A stretch of DNA of 64,000 nt, taken from Chryseobacterium gleum. Lineage in GTDB: Bacteria > Bacteroidota > Bacteroidia > Flavobacteriales_D > Crocinitomicaceae. A program made the position numbers and the translations under genes. Numbering within the stretch: the stretch's first letter is position 1; every line of letters starts with the position of its first letter. Where the stretch lies: NCBI GenBank assembly GCA_945862165.1, contig CAMAXI010000007.1, positions 62,001-126,000 on the forward strand, written 5' to 3'. The notes below the pieces were generated by a model. The model was not told the origin of the DNA. It worked only from the letters and a program-made list of their open reading frames with translations, and searched no databases. Positions 46,396 to 54,884 of this stretch are shown in pieces.

Positions 46396-47312
46396 CAGTG
46401 GTAATACGAATAAGGTCTTAATTTTTCTTTACTATCTGGTAAAAGTAAGGTGTATTTTTTATTTTTAATCGTCAAATGTGTTTTCAATAACCAAGGATTT
46501 AATTTTTTTAAAATTTTGTAATTATATCCTTTTCCAATTGCCCAATCGGATAGATTTAGTATGCTAGAACTAATTACATGTTTTTTTGTTTGAATAGTAG
46601 TATATTTTTGTGAATCTGGAATTGAAAATCCATATGCAAGTTGATTTTCAAGGATGATTTTTAAAGCTAATAAGCGATAGACATACCTACCGGTTTCGTG
46701 GTTTTGTTCCATGTCGAAATAATTTGTTGCTTTTTGCCAATGTAAATCAGCATTTACTCCTCCTATTCCTCGGTTATAGGACGCTGCTGCTAACAACCAA
46801 TCGTTAAATTGAAGGTTTGCTTGTTTTAAGTATTTGCATGCTGCATGTGTACTTTTTTCGATGTCCAAACGTTCATCTACTTCAGGGCTTATTTCCAATT
46901 GATATTCTTTCGCTGTAAATGGCATAAATTGCCAAAATCCTTGCGCTCCAACTGGACTTACAGCCTGTTCAACTAAAGCACTTTCGATTACTGCTAAATA
47001 TTTAAAATCGTCCGGAATATTTTCTTTTTTTAGAATGTTTTCGATGATAGGAAACCAGCGATGTGCACGTTTAATAATTTGCGAAGTGGCAGATTGTAAA
47101 TAAACATTGATTAATACTTCGCGATCTAATCGTTCTTGGATATCCGCATCTTCCAAATAAATTTCTTTTCCAGCAAAATACATGCTCTTTGGTAAATCCG
47201 GAAGTTGAAATGGAAGTTGTTTTTGATTGTTTATAAGTTCTTTATGAACTTCTTTTTTCTCGGTACATGCATACATAAATATGCAAAGCGATAGAATACT
47301 AATTATCTTCAT
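46395..47312 (-). CDS. Lipoprotein lytic transglycosylase (SLT/MltD-like)
   Basis: 305 residues. A lipoprotein signal (SILSLCIFMYACTEKK) gives a lipid-anchored Cys at residue 15. The SLT domain (about 90-220) contains YLAVIESALVEQAVSPVGAQ with the catalytic Glu, GFWQFMPFTAKEYQ and AASYNRGIGGV. It should cleave peptidoglycan glycan strands, producing 1,6-anhydro-MurNAc ends. The C-terminal region (ILKKLNPWLLKTHLTIK) may be a degenerate LysM-like segment. Overlaps the WecA-like gene by 14 bases. Confidence 0.88.
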   Translation of the reverse strand: MKIISILSLCIFMYACTEKKEVHKELINNQKQLPFQLPDLPKSMYFAGKEIYLEDADIQERLDREVLINVYLQSATSQIIKRAHRWFPIIENILKKENIPDDFKYLAVIESALVEQAVSPVGAQGFWQFMPFTAKEYQLEISPEVDERLDIEKSTHAACKYLKQANLQFNDWLLAAASYNRGIGGVNADLHWQKATNYFDMEQNHETGRYVYRLLALKIILENQLAYGFSIPDSQKYTTIQTKKHVISSSILNLSDWAIGKGYNYKILKKLNPWLLKTHLTIKNKKYTLLLPDSKEKLRPYSYYH

Positions 47313-48378
47313 TTTTTGGGATAGGCTGTTTATATTTTAATGTTATAAAATACAATGTACCAAAAACGATAATAAAATAGATTGGGAATATAAGCAAGTA
47401 ATTAAATTCCTTTTTTCTACTCAAATAAATCATTATTAAACTTAATAATGCAGAGAAAAAGCCAATAATTGTAAAAACATACCAAACTTGTTTATCTTTT
47501 AATCCAGCATACACCAAATGATGTGTTGTGTGGTCTTTTCCACCTACCATCGGTGATTTTCCTTTTCTTAATCTATTGATAACAACTGTTAACGTATCTG
47601 CAGCAGCAGGTGTAAATGCAATTAAACAAATTGCAAAACCAACCCAAGATGGTGTATTCGTTGATAAACCAAGATTCCATAGATCGTGCGTACTGAAATA
47701 GGCTACAAATAAACCTATAAACTGACTTCCTGCATCCCCCATAAATAATTTAGATGGGTTTACATTATAATATAAAAATCCAAGTAAAGCACCTAGTATA
47801 GAAATTACCATAATAGAATCAACGTTTACTATAACACCATCGATCATGAAAATACTTAACAAGCAAGCTAATAAAATCCAAACAACCGTAATTCCTGTGA
47901 TACCATCCATGTTATCTAACATGTTTAAGGAGTTCATTAATGCTACCACCCAGATTATGGTAATTATTTTATCATAAATTTGGATATGTGTTAATTCGAT
48001 AATTGTACCAGAATAGATAAAGGTTATACCGCAAAGAATTTGTACTAGTAATTTACCCCACGGTTTTGTGTTATAGGTATCATCTGCTAATCCCATTGCA
48101 AATGAAATACTACCAGCAATCAATAATCCTATAATTTGTTGGTCGTGTAGAATTGGTTTGTCTGAAAAGATACTATAACAAATAATCGCAAAAAGAAAAA
48201 CAACATAAAAACTTACACCTCCTAAAGAAGGTTTGGATTCATTACTCCATCGAATAACAACATCATTTCTATTTCGAATTCCAAGCGATTGCGAAAAATT
48301 TAATAATAATTTATTTACAACTAAGGATATGAATATTCCTCCAGTTAAAAAACTAAGTATGTAAATGAAATTTTCCAA
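47299..48378 (-). CDS. WecA/TagO-type undecaprenyl-phosphate sugar-1-phosphate transferase
   Basis: 359 residues, about ten transmembrane helices. Conserved cytoplasmic-loop motifs: SLGGVSFYVVFLF, MGLADDTYNTKPWGKL, NMLDNMDGITGI (metal-binding Asp) and LFMGDAGSQFIGLF. Enzymes of this group move GlcNAc-1-P (or a related sugar) from the UDP-sugar to undecaprenyl phosphate to start O-antigen or exopolysaccharide repeat units. It lies between rfbC and the transglycosylase in the export cluster, so it is the likely priming transferase. Confidence 0.88.
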   Translation of the reverse strand: MENFIYILSFLTGGIFISLVVNKLLLNFSQSLGIRNRNDVVIRWSNESKPSLGGVSFYVVFLFAIICYSIFSDKPILHDQQIIGLLIAGSISFAMGLADDTYNTKPWGKLLVQILCGITFIYSGTIIELTHIQIYDKIITIIWVVALMNSLNMLDNMDGITGITVVWILLACLLSIFMIDGVIVNVDSIMVISILGALLGFLYYNVNPSKLFMGDAGSQFIGLFVAYFSTHDLWNLGLSTNTPSWVGFAICLIAFTPAAADTLTVVINRLRKGKSPMVGGKDHTTHHLVYAGLKDKQVWYVFTIIGFFSALLSLIMIYLSRKKEFNYLLIFPIYFIIVFGTLYFITLKYKQPIPKNEDN

Positions 48379-48383
48379 ACGAA

Positions 48384-48929
48384 TTAAAATGGGGATACAA
48401 AAGTACTAAAATCTTTCGCAATTTGGTCCTTGTCGGATACTATTGGGTTTTCTACACCCCAATTGATATCTAAAATACTTGAATCCCAAGCAATAGCATC
48501 TTCGGATGGTTGGTTATAATAATTGGTGCATTTATAGTTTAATAAGCTATTTGCTTCTAAACTTACAAATCCATGCGCAAAACCTTCTGGTATCCATAAT
48601 TGTTTTCCATTTTCTTGAGAAAGTTCTATAGAAAAGGTTTGTCCATATGTACTAGAATTCGAGCGAATGTCGACTACTACATCGATTACTTTTCCAAAAG
48701 ATACACGTACCAATTTCCCTTGCGCAAATGGTGGTTTTTGAAAGTGTAAACCTCTTATAACATACAATGAAGACATAGATTCATTCTCTTGTACGAATTT
48801 AATTTCTTTTCCTATGAATTCAGAAAATTTTTGATGTTGGTAACTTTCAAAAAAATAACCTCTTTCATCTGCATATTTTTTTGTGTCAATCACAACTAAG
48901 CCCTCAATATCTGTTTTAGAGAAAATCAT
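48384..48929 (-). CDS. rfbC: dTDP-4-dehydrorhamnose 3,5-epimerase
   Basis: 181 residues, cupin fold. Motifs VIDTKKYADERGYFFESYQ, NESMSSLYVIRGLHFQKPPFAQGKLVR (catalytic His) and LWIPEGFAHGFVSLE match RmlC. It acts after RfbB (17433-18479) on the route to dTDP-L-rhamnose. rfbA and rfbD must be elsewhere. It overlaps the 3' end of wzc by 4 bases. Confidence 0.93.
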   Translation of the reverse strand: MIFSKTDIEGLVVIDTKKYADERGYFFESYQHQKFSEFIGKEIKFVQENESMSSLYVIRGLHFQKPPFAQGKLVRVSFGKVIDVVVDIRSNSSTYGQTFSIELSQENGKQLWIPEGFAHGFVSLEANSLLNYKCTNYYNQPSEDAIAWDSSILDINWGVENPIVSDKDQIAKDFSTFVSPF

Positions 48930-51367
48930 CTTCGTAAGATTTTGTTAATTATTCTTTTAAATAATGGTTGTGTTGTTTGTTCAGGTTCATCGTAGTATCC
49001 TGAATTTGCACCATATCCATACCCATATCCGTACCCATACCCATATCCGTACCCATACCCATACCCATATCCGTATCCATACCCATATCCACTTCGTTTA
49101 GGATCGATACCATTTAGAATGATATTTAAAGATTTAATTTGTTCAATTTCTAAAATTTCAGCAACCTTGTAAGCAGATATTCGTTTCGAATAGTGTGCTT
49201 TAAATACATAAATTGGAATGTCAGCGTTCGCAAGCAATTGAATACCATCCGATACAAGTCCTACAGGAGGGTTGTCAATGATAACAATGTCATACGTAGA
49301 TTTTAAAGTAGCAAGTATACTTTGGAATTCTTTACTTAATATTAATTCCGATGGGTTAGGTGGTATTGGTCCTGCTGTTATAAAATCCAGATTGTTAAAC
49401 TTAGATTTTTGTATTGCTACTTCTAAGGTAATTTGATTCACGATTAAATTACTCATCCCTTGTTCATTCGTTGAATTAAATCCTAAATGCACTTTTGGTT
49501 TACGTAAATCTAAGTCTAATACAATTGTTTTTTTACCAGACATCGCAAGAATTCCAGCAAGATTTAATGCGATAAATGTTTTTCCTTCCCCAGATATAGA
49601 TGAACTAATAACAATTGTTTGCGCGTTTTTGTTTATAAAAGTAAGGTTTGATCGAATGTTACGAAGGGACTCTGCTAGCATCGATTTCGGAGATTCTTGC
49701 ACAACCAATTGCGAGAACTCCATGCTTTGTTTGGTTAGCGGAACACCGCCAAGGATATTTACTTTGTCCGATAAAATATTCTTTAATTCTTCAATATTGT
49801 TTATCTCGTTAAATGTAAGGTATTTAAATGTTAGAAATAAAAGTCCTATAAGGAGTCCACCTCCAATAAATGCAAGATAAATTATTTTACCTTTTGGACT
49901 AAATGGTTCACTTGGTATCGTTGGATAGCTAAGAATTCTATTGGAAGGAACGTAACCTGCATTGGAAATAGCGTAGGTAAATTTCTTTTCCTCAAACATT
50001 TTGTAATATTTCTCATTTACTTGAACAATATTGTCTAGTTTTTTAAACTTTATTTTGTTTTTTGGCAGTGAAAACGATTCTTTTTCTAAGTCATTTAAAT
50101 CTTTTTCTTTTTTAGAGATCTTTTCGAGTAAATCTTTTTCCCCATTTAAAATTTCTTTGAGTATGTTTTTTATTACAACTTTTATCTTTTTGTTAACTTG
50201 TTTAACTTCGCTCGTCTCTTCTGTTAAAGAATAAAGAATTTCTTCCCGTTTATCGATTAATTCAGACAAGGCTTCTTTATTTTTTTCTAAATTAGTAAGT
50301 ATACCTTCTTGATTAAAATCAGGGGTTATTTTATATAAATCAACTTTATTAGGATTATTTTGTAGTTTATGCTTTAGATTTTGAATAGATGTTAAGTCTT
50401 CGTAATTTAATTTTAATTCATCTTTTAATTCATTGATTTGGTTGGATATATCTAGTTCTTTTGAGTCTGGATTTGTCATTTTAGACGCTTTTTGAATGGC
50501 TAAAATACTATCATTAGCATACCTCATTTCTTTCGCTAAAGAATCTAATTGACTTTCAATAAATAATAAACTATTATTTGCCCCCTGTGTTCTAATTTCT
50601 TCGTCATAATCAAAAAAGGAAGTTGTTACAGCATCCACAATGTCATGACATATGTTTTCATTTTCATGCGAAAAACTAATGCCTATTGTTTTGGCTGCCG
50701 GGTCTAATGGCGTAACAAGTAGATTAGGGAAAAACTTTGTAAATAACGCATTTTTACTATTAATGGTAAAATAGATTCTATTTCCATTAACGGAGGAAAT
50801 AAATGAGTTGTAATTCGGTACCGATATAAAAACTTGAAATTTAGAACAAATAATCGTGCTGTTTATTTTTCCATAAATTTTGTTTTTTTTATTCCCATTT
50901 AGGTACTCTAAAACGATTGTTGAACCTTCAATAGATTTGATAAAAATAGGTTTGTCTAAAATAGTAGAATCTGTTATTTGTAATAGGTTGATTTTAAAAG
51001 AACTTTTATTATATAAATCTTCTGTTAAGATTTTTCCTTCCGCATACGCACTAACTTTTAGATTTAATTTTCCTAGCGCTTTTTCAAACAAAAATGGGGA
51101 GCTTAAAAATTGAATCTCTGCGGAAATATCCTTTGCGGCGATGGCATTATCAATTCCAATAACTTCTTTACTTTGATCTTGATCGGAAATTTGGATAACA
51201 GAATTTGATTCATAAACTGCTTTTGTATATCTCAAATAAAAATACCCAACAACATAAAAAAATCCAAGTGTTAATATTGGAAAATACCAATACCTTCTTA
51301 AGATGTTTCGTATAATATGTGGATAAAAACCTTTATTAACGATTATGCCCTTTGGTGCTTCTATCAC
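48926..51367 (-). CDS. wzc: Polysaccharide co-polymerase / BY-type tyrosine autokinase (Wzc-like)
   Basis: 813 residues. N-terminal Wzz domain with a transmembrane helix (about 25-45) and a long periplasmic coiled-coil region. A second transmembrane helix (about 500-520, IIYLAFIGGGLLIGLLFLTF) is followed by the cytoplasmic kinase: Walker A SSSISGEGKTFIALNLA, Walker A' TIVLDLDLRKPK, Walker B IVIIDNPPVGLVSD. The tail is an unbroken run of 13 Tyr-Gly pairs, then NSGYYDEPEQ, the sites of tyrosine phosphorylation. It controls chain length and export with Wza, and the CpsB phosphatase at 18482-19234 is the expected antagonist. Confidence 0.93.
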   Translation of the reverse strand: MIEAPKGIIVNKGFYPHIIRNILRRYWYFPILTLGFFYVVGYFYLRYTKAVYESNSVIQISDQDQSKEVIGIDNAIAAKDISAEIQFLSSPFLFEKALGKLNLKVSAYAEGKILTEDLYNKSSFKINLLQITDSTILDKPIFIKSIEGSTIVLEYLNGNKKNKIYGKINSTIICSKFQVFISVPNYNSFISSVNGNRIYFTINSKNALFTKFFPNLLVTPLDPAAKTIGISFSHENENICHDIVDAVTTSFFDYDEEIRTQGANNSLLFIESQLDSLAKEMRYANDSILAIQKASKMTNPDSKELDISNQINELKDELKLNYEDLTSIQNLKHKLQNNPNKVDLYKITPDFNQEGILTNLEKNKEALSELIDKREEILYSLTEETSEVKQVNKKIKVVIKNILKEILNGEKDLLEKISKKEKDLNDLEKESFSLPKNKIKFKKLDNIVQVNEKYYKMFEEKKFTYAISNAGYVPSNRILSYPTIPSEPFSPKGKIIYLAFIGGGLLIGLLFLTFKYLTFNEINNIEELKNILSDKVNILGGVPLTKQSMEFSQLVVQESPKSMLAESLRNIRSNLTFINKNAQTIVISSSISGEGKTFIALNLAGILAMSGKKTIVLDLDLRKPKVHLGFNSTNEQGMSNLIVNQITLEVAIQKSKFNNLDFITAGPIPPNPSELILSKEFQSILATLKSTYDIVIIDNPPVGLVSDGIQLLANADIPIYVFKAHYSKRISAYKVAEILEIEQIKSLNIILNGIDPKRSGYGYGYGYGYGYGYGYGYGYGYGYGYGANSGYYDEPEQTTQPLFKRIINKILRR
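49011..49088 (-). repeat. In-frame hexamer repeat (13 units) coding (Tyr-Gly)13 in wzc
   Basis: Thirteen units of CC(A/G)TA(T/C) on the plus strand, 78 bases, with no interruption. Each unit encodes one Gly-Tyr pair on the minus strand. Third-position variants (CCATAT, CCATAC, CCGTAC, CCGTAT) recur in patches, suggesting larger units of 12-18 bases have duplicated. Length change by slippage would preserve the frame. Confidence 0.92.
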
Positions 51368-52131
51368 TTGACGAAAGTTTTATATAAGGTTATGGATGTA
51401 ACAATTACGGATACTGGAGTTAATATTTGCTGAAATTCTTTGGTTAACTCCTGCACATAATTAATGTTAGATTCGATATAGATGTAATCATTGGATTGGA
51501 CTAACATATCCCCATTTTCAATTTTATCAATCGTGGATAAATCAATTAAATAGATTTTTCGAATACCATTTTCTTTCCGAACTAATTTAATTGTTTTTGC
51601 ATCACCTCTTTCTGGGATTCCTCCTGACATAGCAATCACTTCCAAAATTGTAGTTTTATTATTGGGTATTGGTATGATGCTTGCTGTTGATCCAACGCCT
51701 TTGAATAATACTATCCGAGCATTTGAAACAGACAGTCTTACATATGGATCATTGATGAATTTTGAAAATTCCCGCTTAAATACTTCTTCCGCTTCTGTTG
51801 TAGTTAATCCTACCAAGTGTATATTCCCAATTAATGGTAAGAATGCTGTACTATCCTGTTTAACTGTGATTTCCCCTTTTCCATATTCTCCAGAGTTTCC
51901 TCCTGCTGAAGGGGTTAAAAACATCCTTTCCCCATTATTGGTAAGCACTGAGAAACTAATTTTATCCCCAACTGCAATTTTGTATTCTTTGTTAGTTTCA
52001 GGGGTAAGTGTATCGAATGCATATTCAGTTCCTCTAGGAATTTTAAAAATGCGTGATTTTTGAACTGCACAGGATGAAATGAATGTGAGTAGTGAAAATA
52101 AAAAACTAAATTTAAGTATACTATTTCGCAT
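51364..52131 (-). CDS. wza: Polysaccharide export lipoprotein, Wza-like
   Basis: 255 residues. Lipoprotein signal (FSLLTFISSCAVQ). A Poly_export domain (about 45-130: YKIAVGDKISFSVLTNNG, LPLIGNIHLVGLTTTEAEEVF) and one SLBB-like domain (about 140-215: RIVLFKGVGSTASIIPIPNN, GDMLVQSNDYIYIE), ending in a hydrophobic C-terminal segment (LTPVSVIVTSITLYKTF). It should form the outer-membrane or periplasmic export channel. It is shorter than E. coli Wza. Overlaps both neighbouring genes (4 and 11 bases). Confidence 0.9.
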   Translation of the reverse strand: MRNSILKFSFLFSLLTFISSCAVQKSRIFKIPRGTEYAFDTLTPETNKEYKIAVGDKISFSVLTNNGERMFLTPSAGGNSGEYGKGEITVKQDSTAFLPLIGNIHLVGLTTTEAEEVFKREFSKFINDPYVRLSVSNARIVLFKGVGSTASIIPIPNNKTTILEVIAMSGGIPERGDAKTIKLVRKENGIRKIYLIDLSTIDKIENGDMLVQSNDYIYIESNINYVQELTKEFQQILTPVSVIVTSITLYKTFVK

Positions 52132-53293
52132 TTTTCTCCAATAATTTTCGATATAATTCTTCCATATCTCTCGTCAATCTTGTATAATGAAACTTTTCTT
52201 TCACAAAATTCCAGCCATTCGAAGATAATTCCATGCGAAGTTCTTTATTATTTATCAAATTTCCCAATTTTTTCACGTAATCTTCTAAATCTCCTCTTTT
52301 TATTACAAAGCCTGTTTTTCCTTCGAGGAGGATATCCTTAACTCCGCCAACATCGCTTGTTATAATTGGTACATTTGAAGCCTGTGCTTCGATCAAACTT
52401 ACAGGTGTGCCTTCATTGTCTGAAGTCAAACAAATTATATCCATTCCGGCATTAAATGTTGCAATGTCTTTGATCCAAGAGGTAAGTATTATTTTTGCTT
52501 GGTATTTTTCAATTAAAACAGAAACTTTTTCTTGAATTTCATCCATTAGTTCCCCATCTCCAACGATAAAAAAAGTAGCTGTTCCTTCTTGTTTTAGCAA
52601 TAAATTTTCAACAACTTCTAAAAAAAACGCATGATTTTTGATTTTGGTAAGTCGACCAATAATCGCAACTGCAACATCTTCTTCTTGTAATTGATAGGTC
52701 TCTCGTGTAATTTTTCGCTTTTCACTGATGTTGTCTTGAAATTTCTGTAAATCAAAACCTAAGGGGATAACATGAATTTTTTTTGCAGGACAAATATGAT
52801 GAATTTCCGATAATTCTTTTTTCTGAATTTCGCTGATTGCTACAATTGCTGTTGATTTTCTAGCTAGTTTTCGTTCGATATACTTGAATAATTTCGTTTT
52901 TAGTTGTCCAAAATAAGAGTGAAAAACATGTCCGTGAAATGTATGAATGATTACAGGTACATTACAAGCATATGCTGCTCTACGGCCAATTGCTCCTGCT
53001 TTGGAAGCATGTGTGTGCACAATGTCTGGTTTGAACTCAAGTATAATTTCTTTAATTTTTTTATATGCTTCTCGGTCTGATTTTATATTGGGTTTACGTT
53101 TTAATTCTTCAATAATCGTGGGTGTAATCCCATATTCTCCAGGAATATGAAGGGAGTCTGATTCCCCTTCTTCAGGTAAACCTCCAATTAATAAGGTTTC
53201 AAAATCTTTATGTAAAAATCGCGTGAGAAATGTTGCGTTGTAGGTTGGGCCTCCAATATTGAATCGATTGATAATACGTAATACTCTGGGCAT
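52121..53293 (-). CDS. GT4-family glycosyltransferase
   Basis: 390 residues, GT-B fold. N-lobe: RVLRIINRFNIGGPTYNATFL and DIVHTHASKAGAIGRRAAYA, followed by FHGHVFHSYFG. C-lobe: IIGRLTKIKNHAFFLEV, and the nucleotide-sugar site DIICLTSDNEGTPVSLIEAQASN with the EX7E-type Glu pair. It adds a sugar to the growing repeat unit; the sugar is not predictable. First gene of the export cluster; no convincing -7 box was found before it. Confidence 0.88.
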   Translation of the reverse strand: MPRVLRIINRFNIGGPTYNATFLTRFLHKDFETLLIGGLPEEGESDSLHIPGEYGITPTIIEELKRKPNIKSDREAYKKIKEIILEFKPDIVHTHASKAGAIGRRAAYACNVPVIIHTFHGHVFHSYFGQLKTKLFKYIERKLARKSTAIVAISEIQKKELSEIHHICPAKKIHVIPLGFDLQKFQDNISEKRKITRETYQLQEEDVAVAIIGRLTKIKNHAFFLEVVENLLLKQEGTATFFIVGDGELMDEIQEKVSVLIEKYQAKIILTSWIKDIATFNAGMDIICLTSDNEGTPVSLIEAQASNVPIITSDVGGVKDILLEGKTGFVIKRGDLEDYVKKLGNLINNKELRMELSSNGWNFVKEKFHYTRLTRDMEELYRKLLEKNAK

Positions 53294-53419
53294 ATACTAG
53301 TTTTTAACCTGCTAAATTAAAATTTTGAACTTGAGTTTTAGGTTTTATATTGAAAGGTTATTGAAGGTTTAATGTTAAAAAGTTTTAGTAGACTACTTAT
53401 TTTATGGGTAATTACATCC

Positions 53420-53427
53420 GATTTTTG
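53420..53427 (+). promoter_or_regulatory. Near-consensus -7 element of dacB
   Basis: GATTTTTG matches TAnnTTTG except the first base and lies with its G 5 bases before the ATG at 53432. It supports that start and suggests a leaderless transcript. Confidence 0.35.
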
Positions 53428-53431
53428 TACT

Positions 53432-54883
53432 ATGAAAGTAGCTATTTTTTTCTCTTTTTTTTGTTCCCTTGTTTTCTCGCAAGCGAATTTGGATAGCGTT
53501 TTAACCGCTTTCCAAAAAGATAAAAGTTTAGCAAATGCGTCTATCAGTTTTTTAGCTATAAATTTAACAAACGATTCAGTTGTAGGTAGTATCAAAGATT
53601 CAATTTCTTTACCGCCAGCATCTACTGTTAAGTTGTTTTCTACTGCTACCGCTATTGAGTTGTTAGGTCCTAGTTATGCGCCAAAAACAAAAGTTTATAC
53701 TAATTCTTTTATTTCAAAAGATTCCATTTTACAAGGAAATATATTTATTCGTGGTGCGGCAGACATTTCGCTTGGTAGTCAATATTTTAATACAGAAGAC
53801 AGTTTAAGTCAATTTTTAATGAGCTGGGCTGATTCCCTCTATAAAAAAGGAATACGAAAAATTTCCGGAGATATAATAGGGGATGGCTCTGCTTTTGGAT
53901 ATAATGGAGTGCCTAATGGCTGGGCGTATGATGATATTGGGAACTATTACGGCGCTTTTCCTGCTGGACTCTCTATTTATGATAACTGGATTCGCTATTA
54001 TTTTCAAGTTCCAGCCCCAAAATTAAAACCTATCTTGCTAAAAACTTTCCCTGTAGTTCCGAATCTAACTTTGAAGAATCAATTGATTGCTGTAAATGGG
54101 GTAGGTGATAATTCGGTAATTTATGGAGGACCATATAATTACGACAGAACAATAAGAGGTTCATTATCTGCAAATTCACCAGTTTTCATTGTAAAAGGAA
54201 GTATGCCTGATCCTGAACTTCAATTTTTGCAAGCTTTCAAGGATGTTTTACAATTGAGAGGGATTCAAGTAGATGGACAATTAATTTCCTGTCGCGGAAA
54301 TCAAGATAAATTAAACCTGCCAATCGATTATACAAAATTGCATTTGTTGCTAGAACATTCCGGGAAATCTTTAAAAGAAATCGCCTATTGGACGAATATG
54401 AAAAGCATCAATGTGTATGCTGAAACTCTAAATGCTTGGATAGGGTACGAAAAGTTTGGGGAGGGTACAACCGAGAATGGCGTGAAAGCGATGGAAGAAC
54501 ATTGGGCTTCTAGAATCAATACCATAGGCATGAATTTAACCGATGGAAGTGGACTTTCCCGATCTAATAGTGTGAGTGCAAAAAATTATTGTGGATTGTT
54601 AAAATACATGTATTTGTCCAAGAATCGGGATATTTTTAAAGCTACACTTCCAGTGGCAGGTGTTTCGGGTACATTATCTTCTTTTTGTAAAGGACAATGT
54701 GCCGAAGGAAAAATTTATGCGAAAAGTGGAACAATGCGTAGAATAAAATCCTACGCAGGATATGTCGAAACAGGCTCTGGTAAAAAAATAGCCTTTGCGC
54801 TAATTGTCAACAATTATTCTTGCTCTAATAATGCAGTCATGAAGAAAATGGAAGCAATTATGAATGCCTTGTATCTACAATAA
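53432..54883 (+). CDS. dacB: D-alanyl-D-alanine carboxypeptidase/endopeptidase (PBP4-like)
   Basis: 483 residues from the ATG at 53432, which begins a good signal peptide (VAIFFSFFCSLVFSQ). The in-frame ATG at 53372 would put 20 extra residues in front of it. Penicillin-binding motifs of the S13 family: SxxK in LPPASTVKLFSTATA, SxN in YWTNMKSINVYAE, and KSGT in IYAKSGTMRRIKSYAGYV. It should trim or cleave cross-links in peptidoglycan in the periplasm. It faces the ddl gene (convergent, one base between stops), a neighbour in the same pathway. Confidence 0.92.
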   Translation: MKVAIFFSFFCSLVFSQANLDSVLTAFQKDKSLANASISFLAINLTNDSVVGSIKDSISLPPASTVKLFSTATAIELLGPSYAPKTKVYTNSFISKDSILQGNIFIRGAADISLGSQYFNTEDSLSQFLMSWADSLYKKGIRKISGDIIGDGSAFGYNGVPNGWAYDDIGNYYGAFPAGLSIYDNWIRYYFQVPAPKLKPILLKTFPVVPNLTLKNQLIAVNGVGDNSVIYGGPYNYDRTIRGSLSANSPVFIVKGSMPDPELQFLQAFKDVLQLRGIQVDGQLISCRGNQDKLNLPIDYTKLHLLLEHSGKSLKEIAYWTNMKSINVYAETLNAWIGYEKFGEGTTENGVKAMEEHWASRINTIGMNLTDGSGLSRSNSVSAKNYCGLLKYMYLSKNRDIFKATLPVAGVSGTLSSFCKGQCAEGKIYAKSGTMRRIKSYAGYVETGSGKKIAFALIVNNYSCSNNAVMKKMEAIMNALYLQ

Positions 54884-54884
54884 A

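Noticed and set aside
49011-49088. Hexamer repeat as a CRISPR or non-coding satellite
   Set aside because: It is fully inside the wzc reading frame and encodes Tyr-Gly pairs; units are 6 bases with no spacers.
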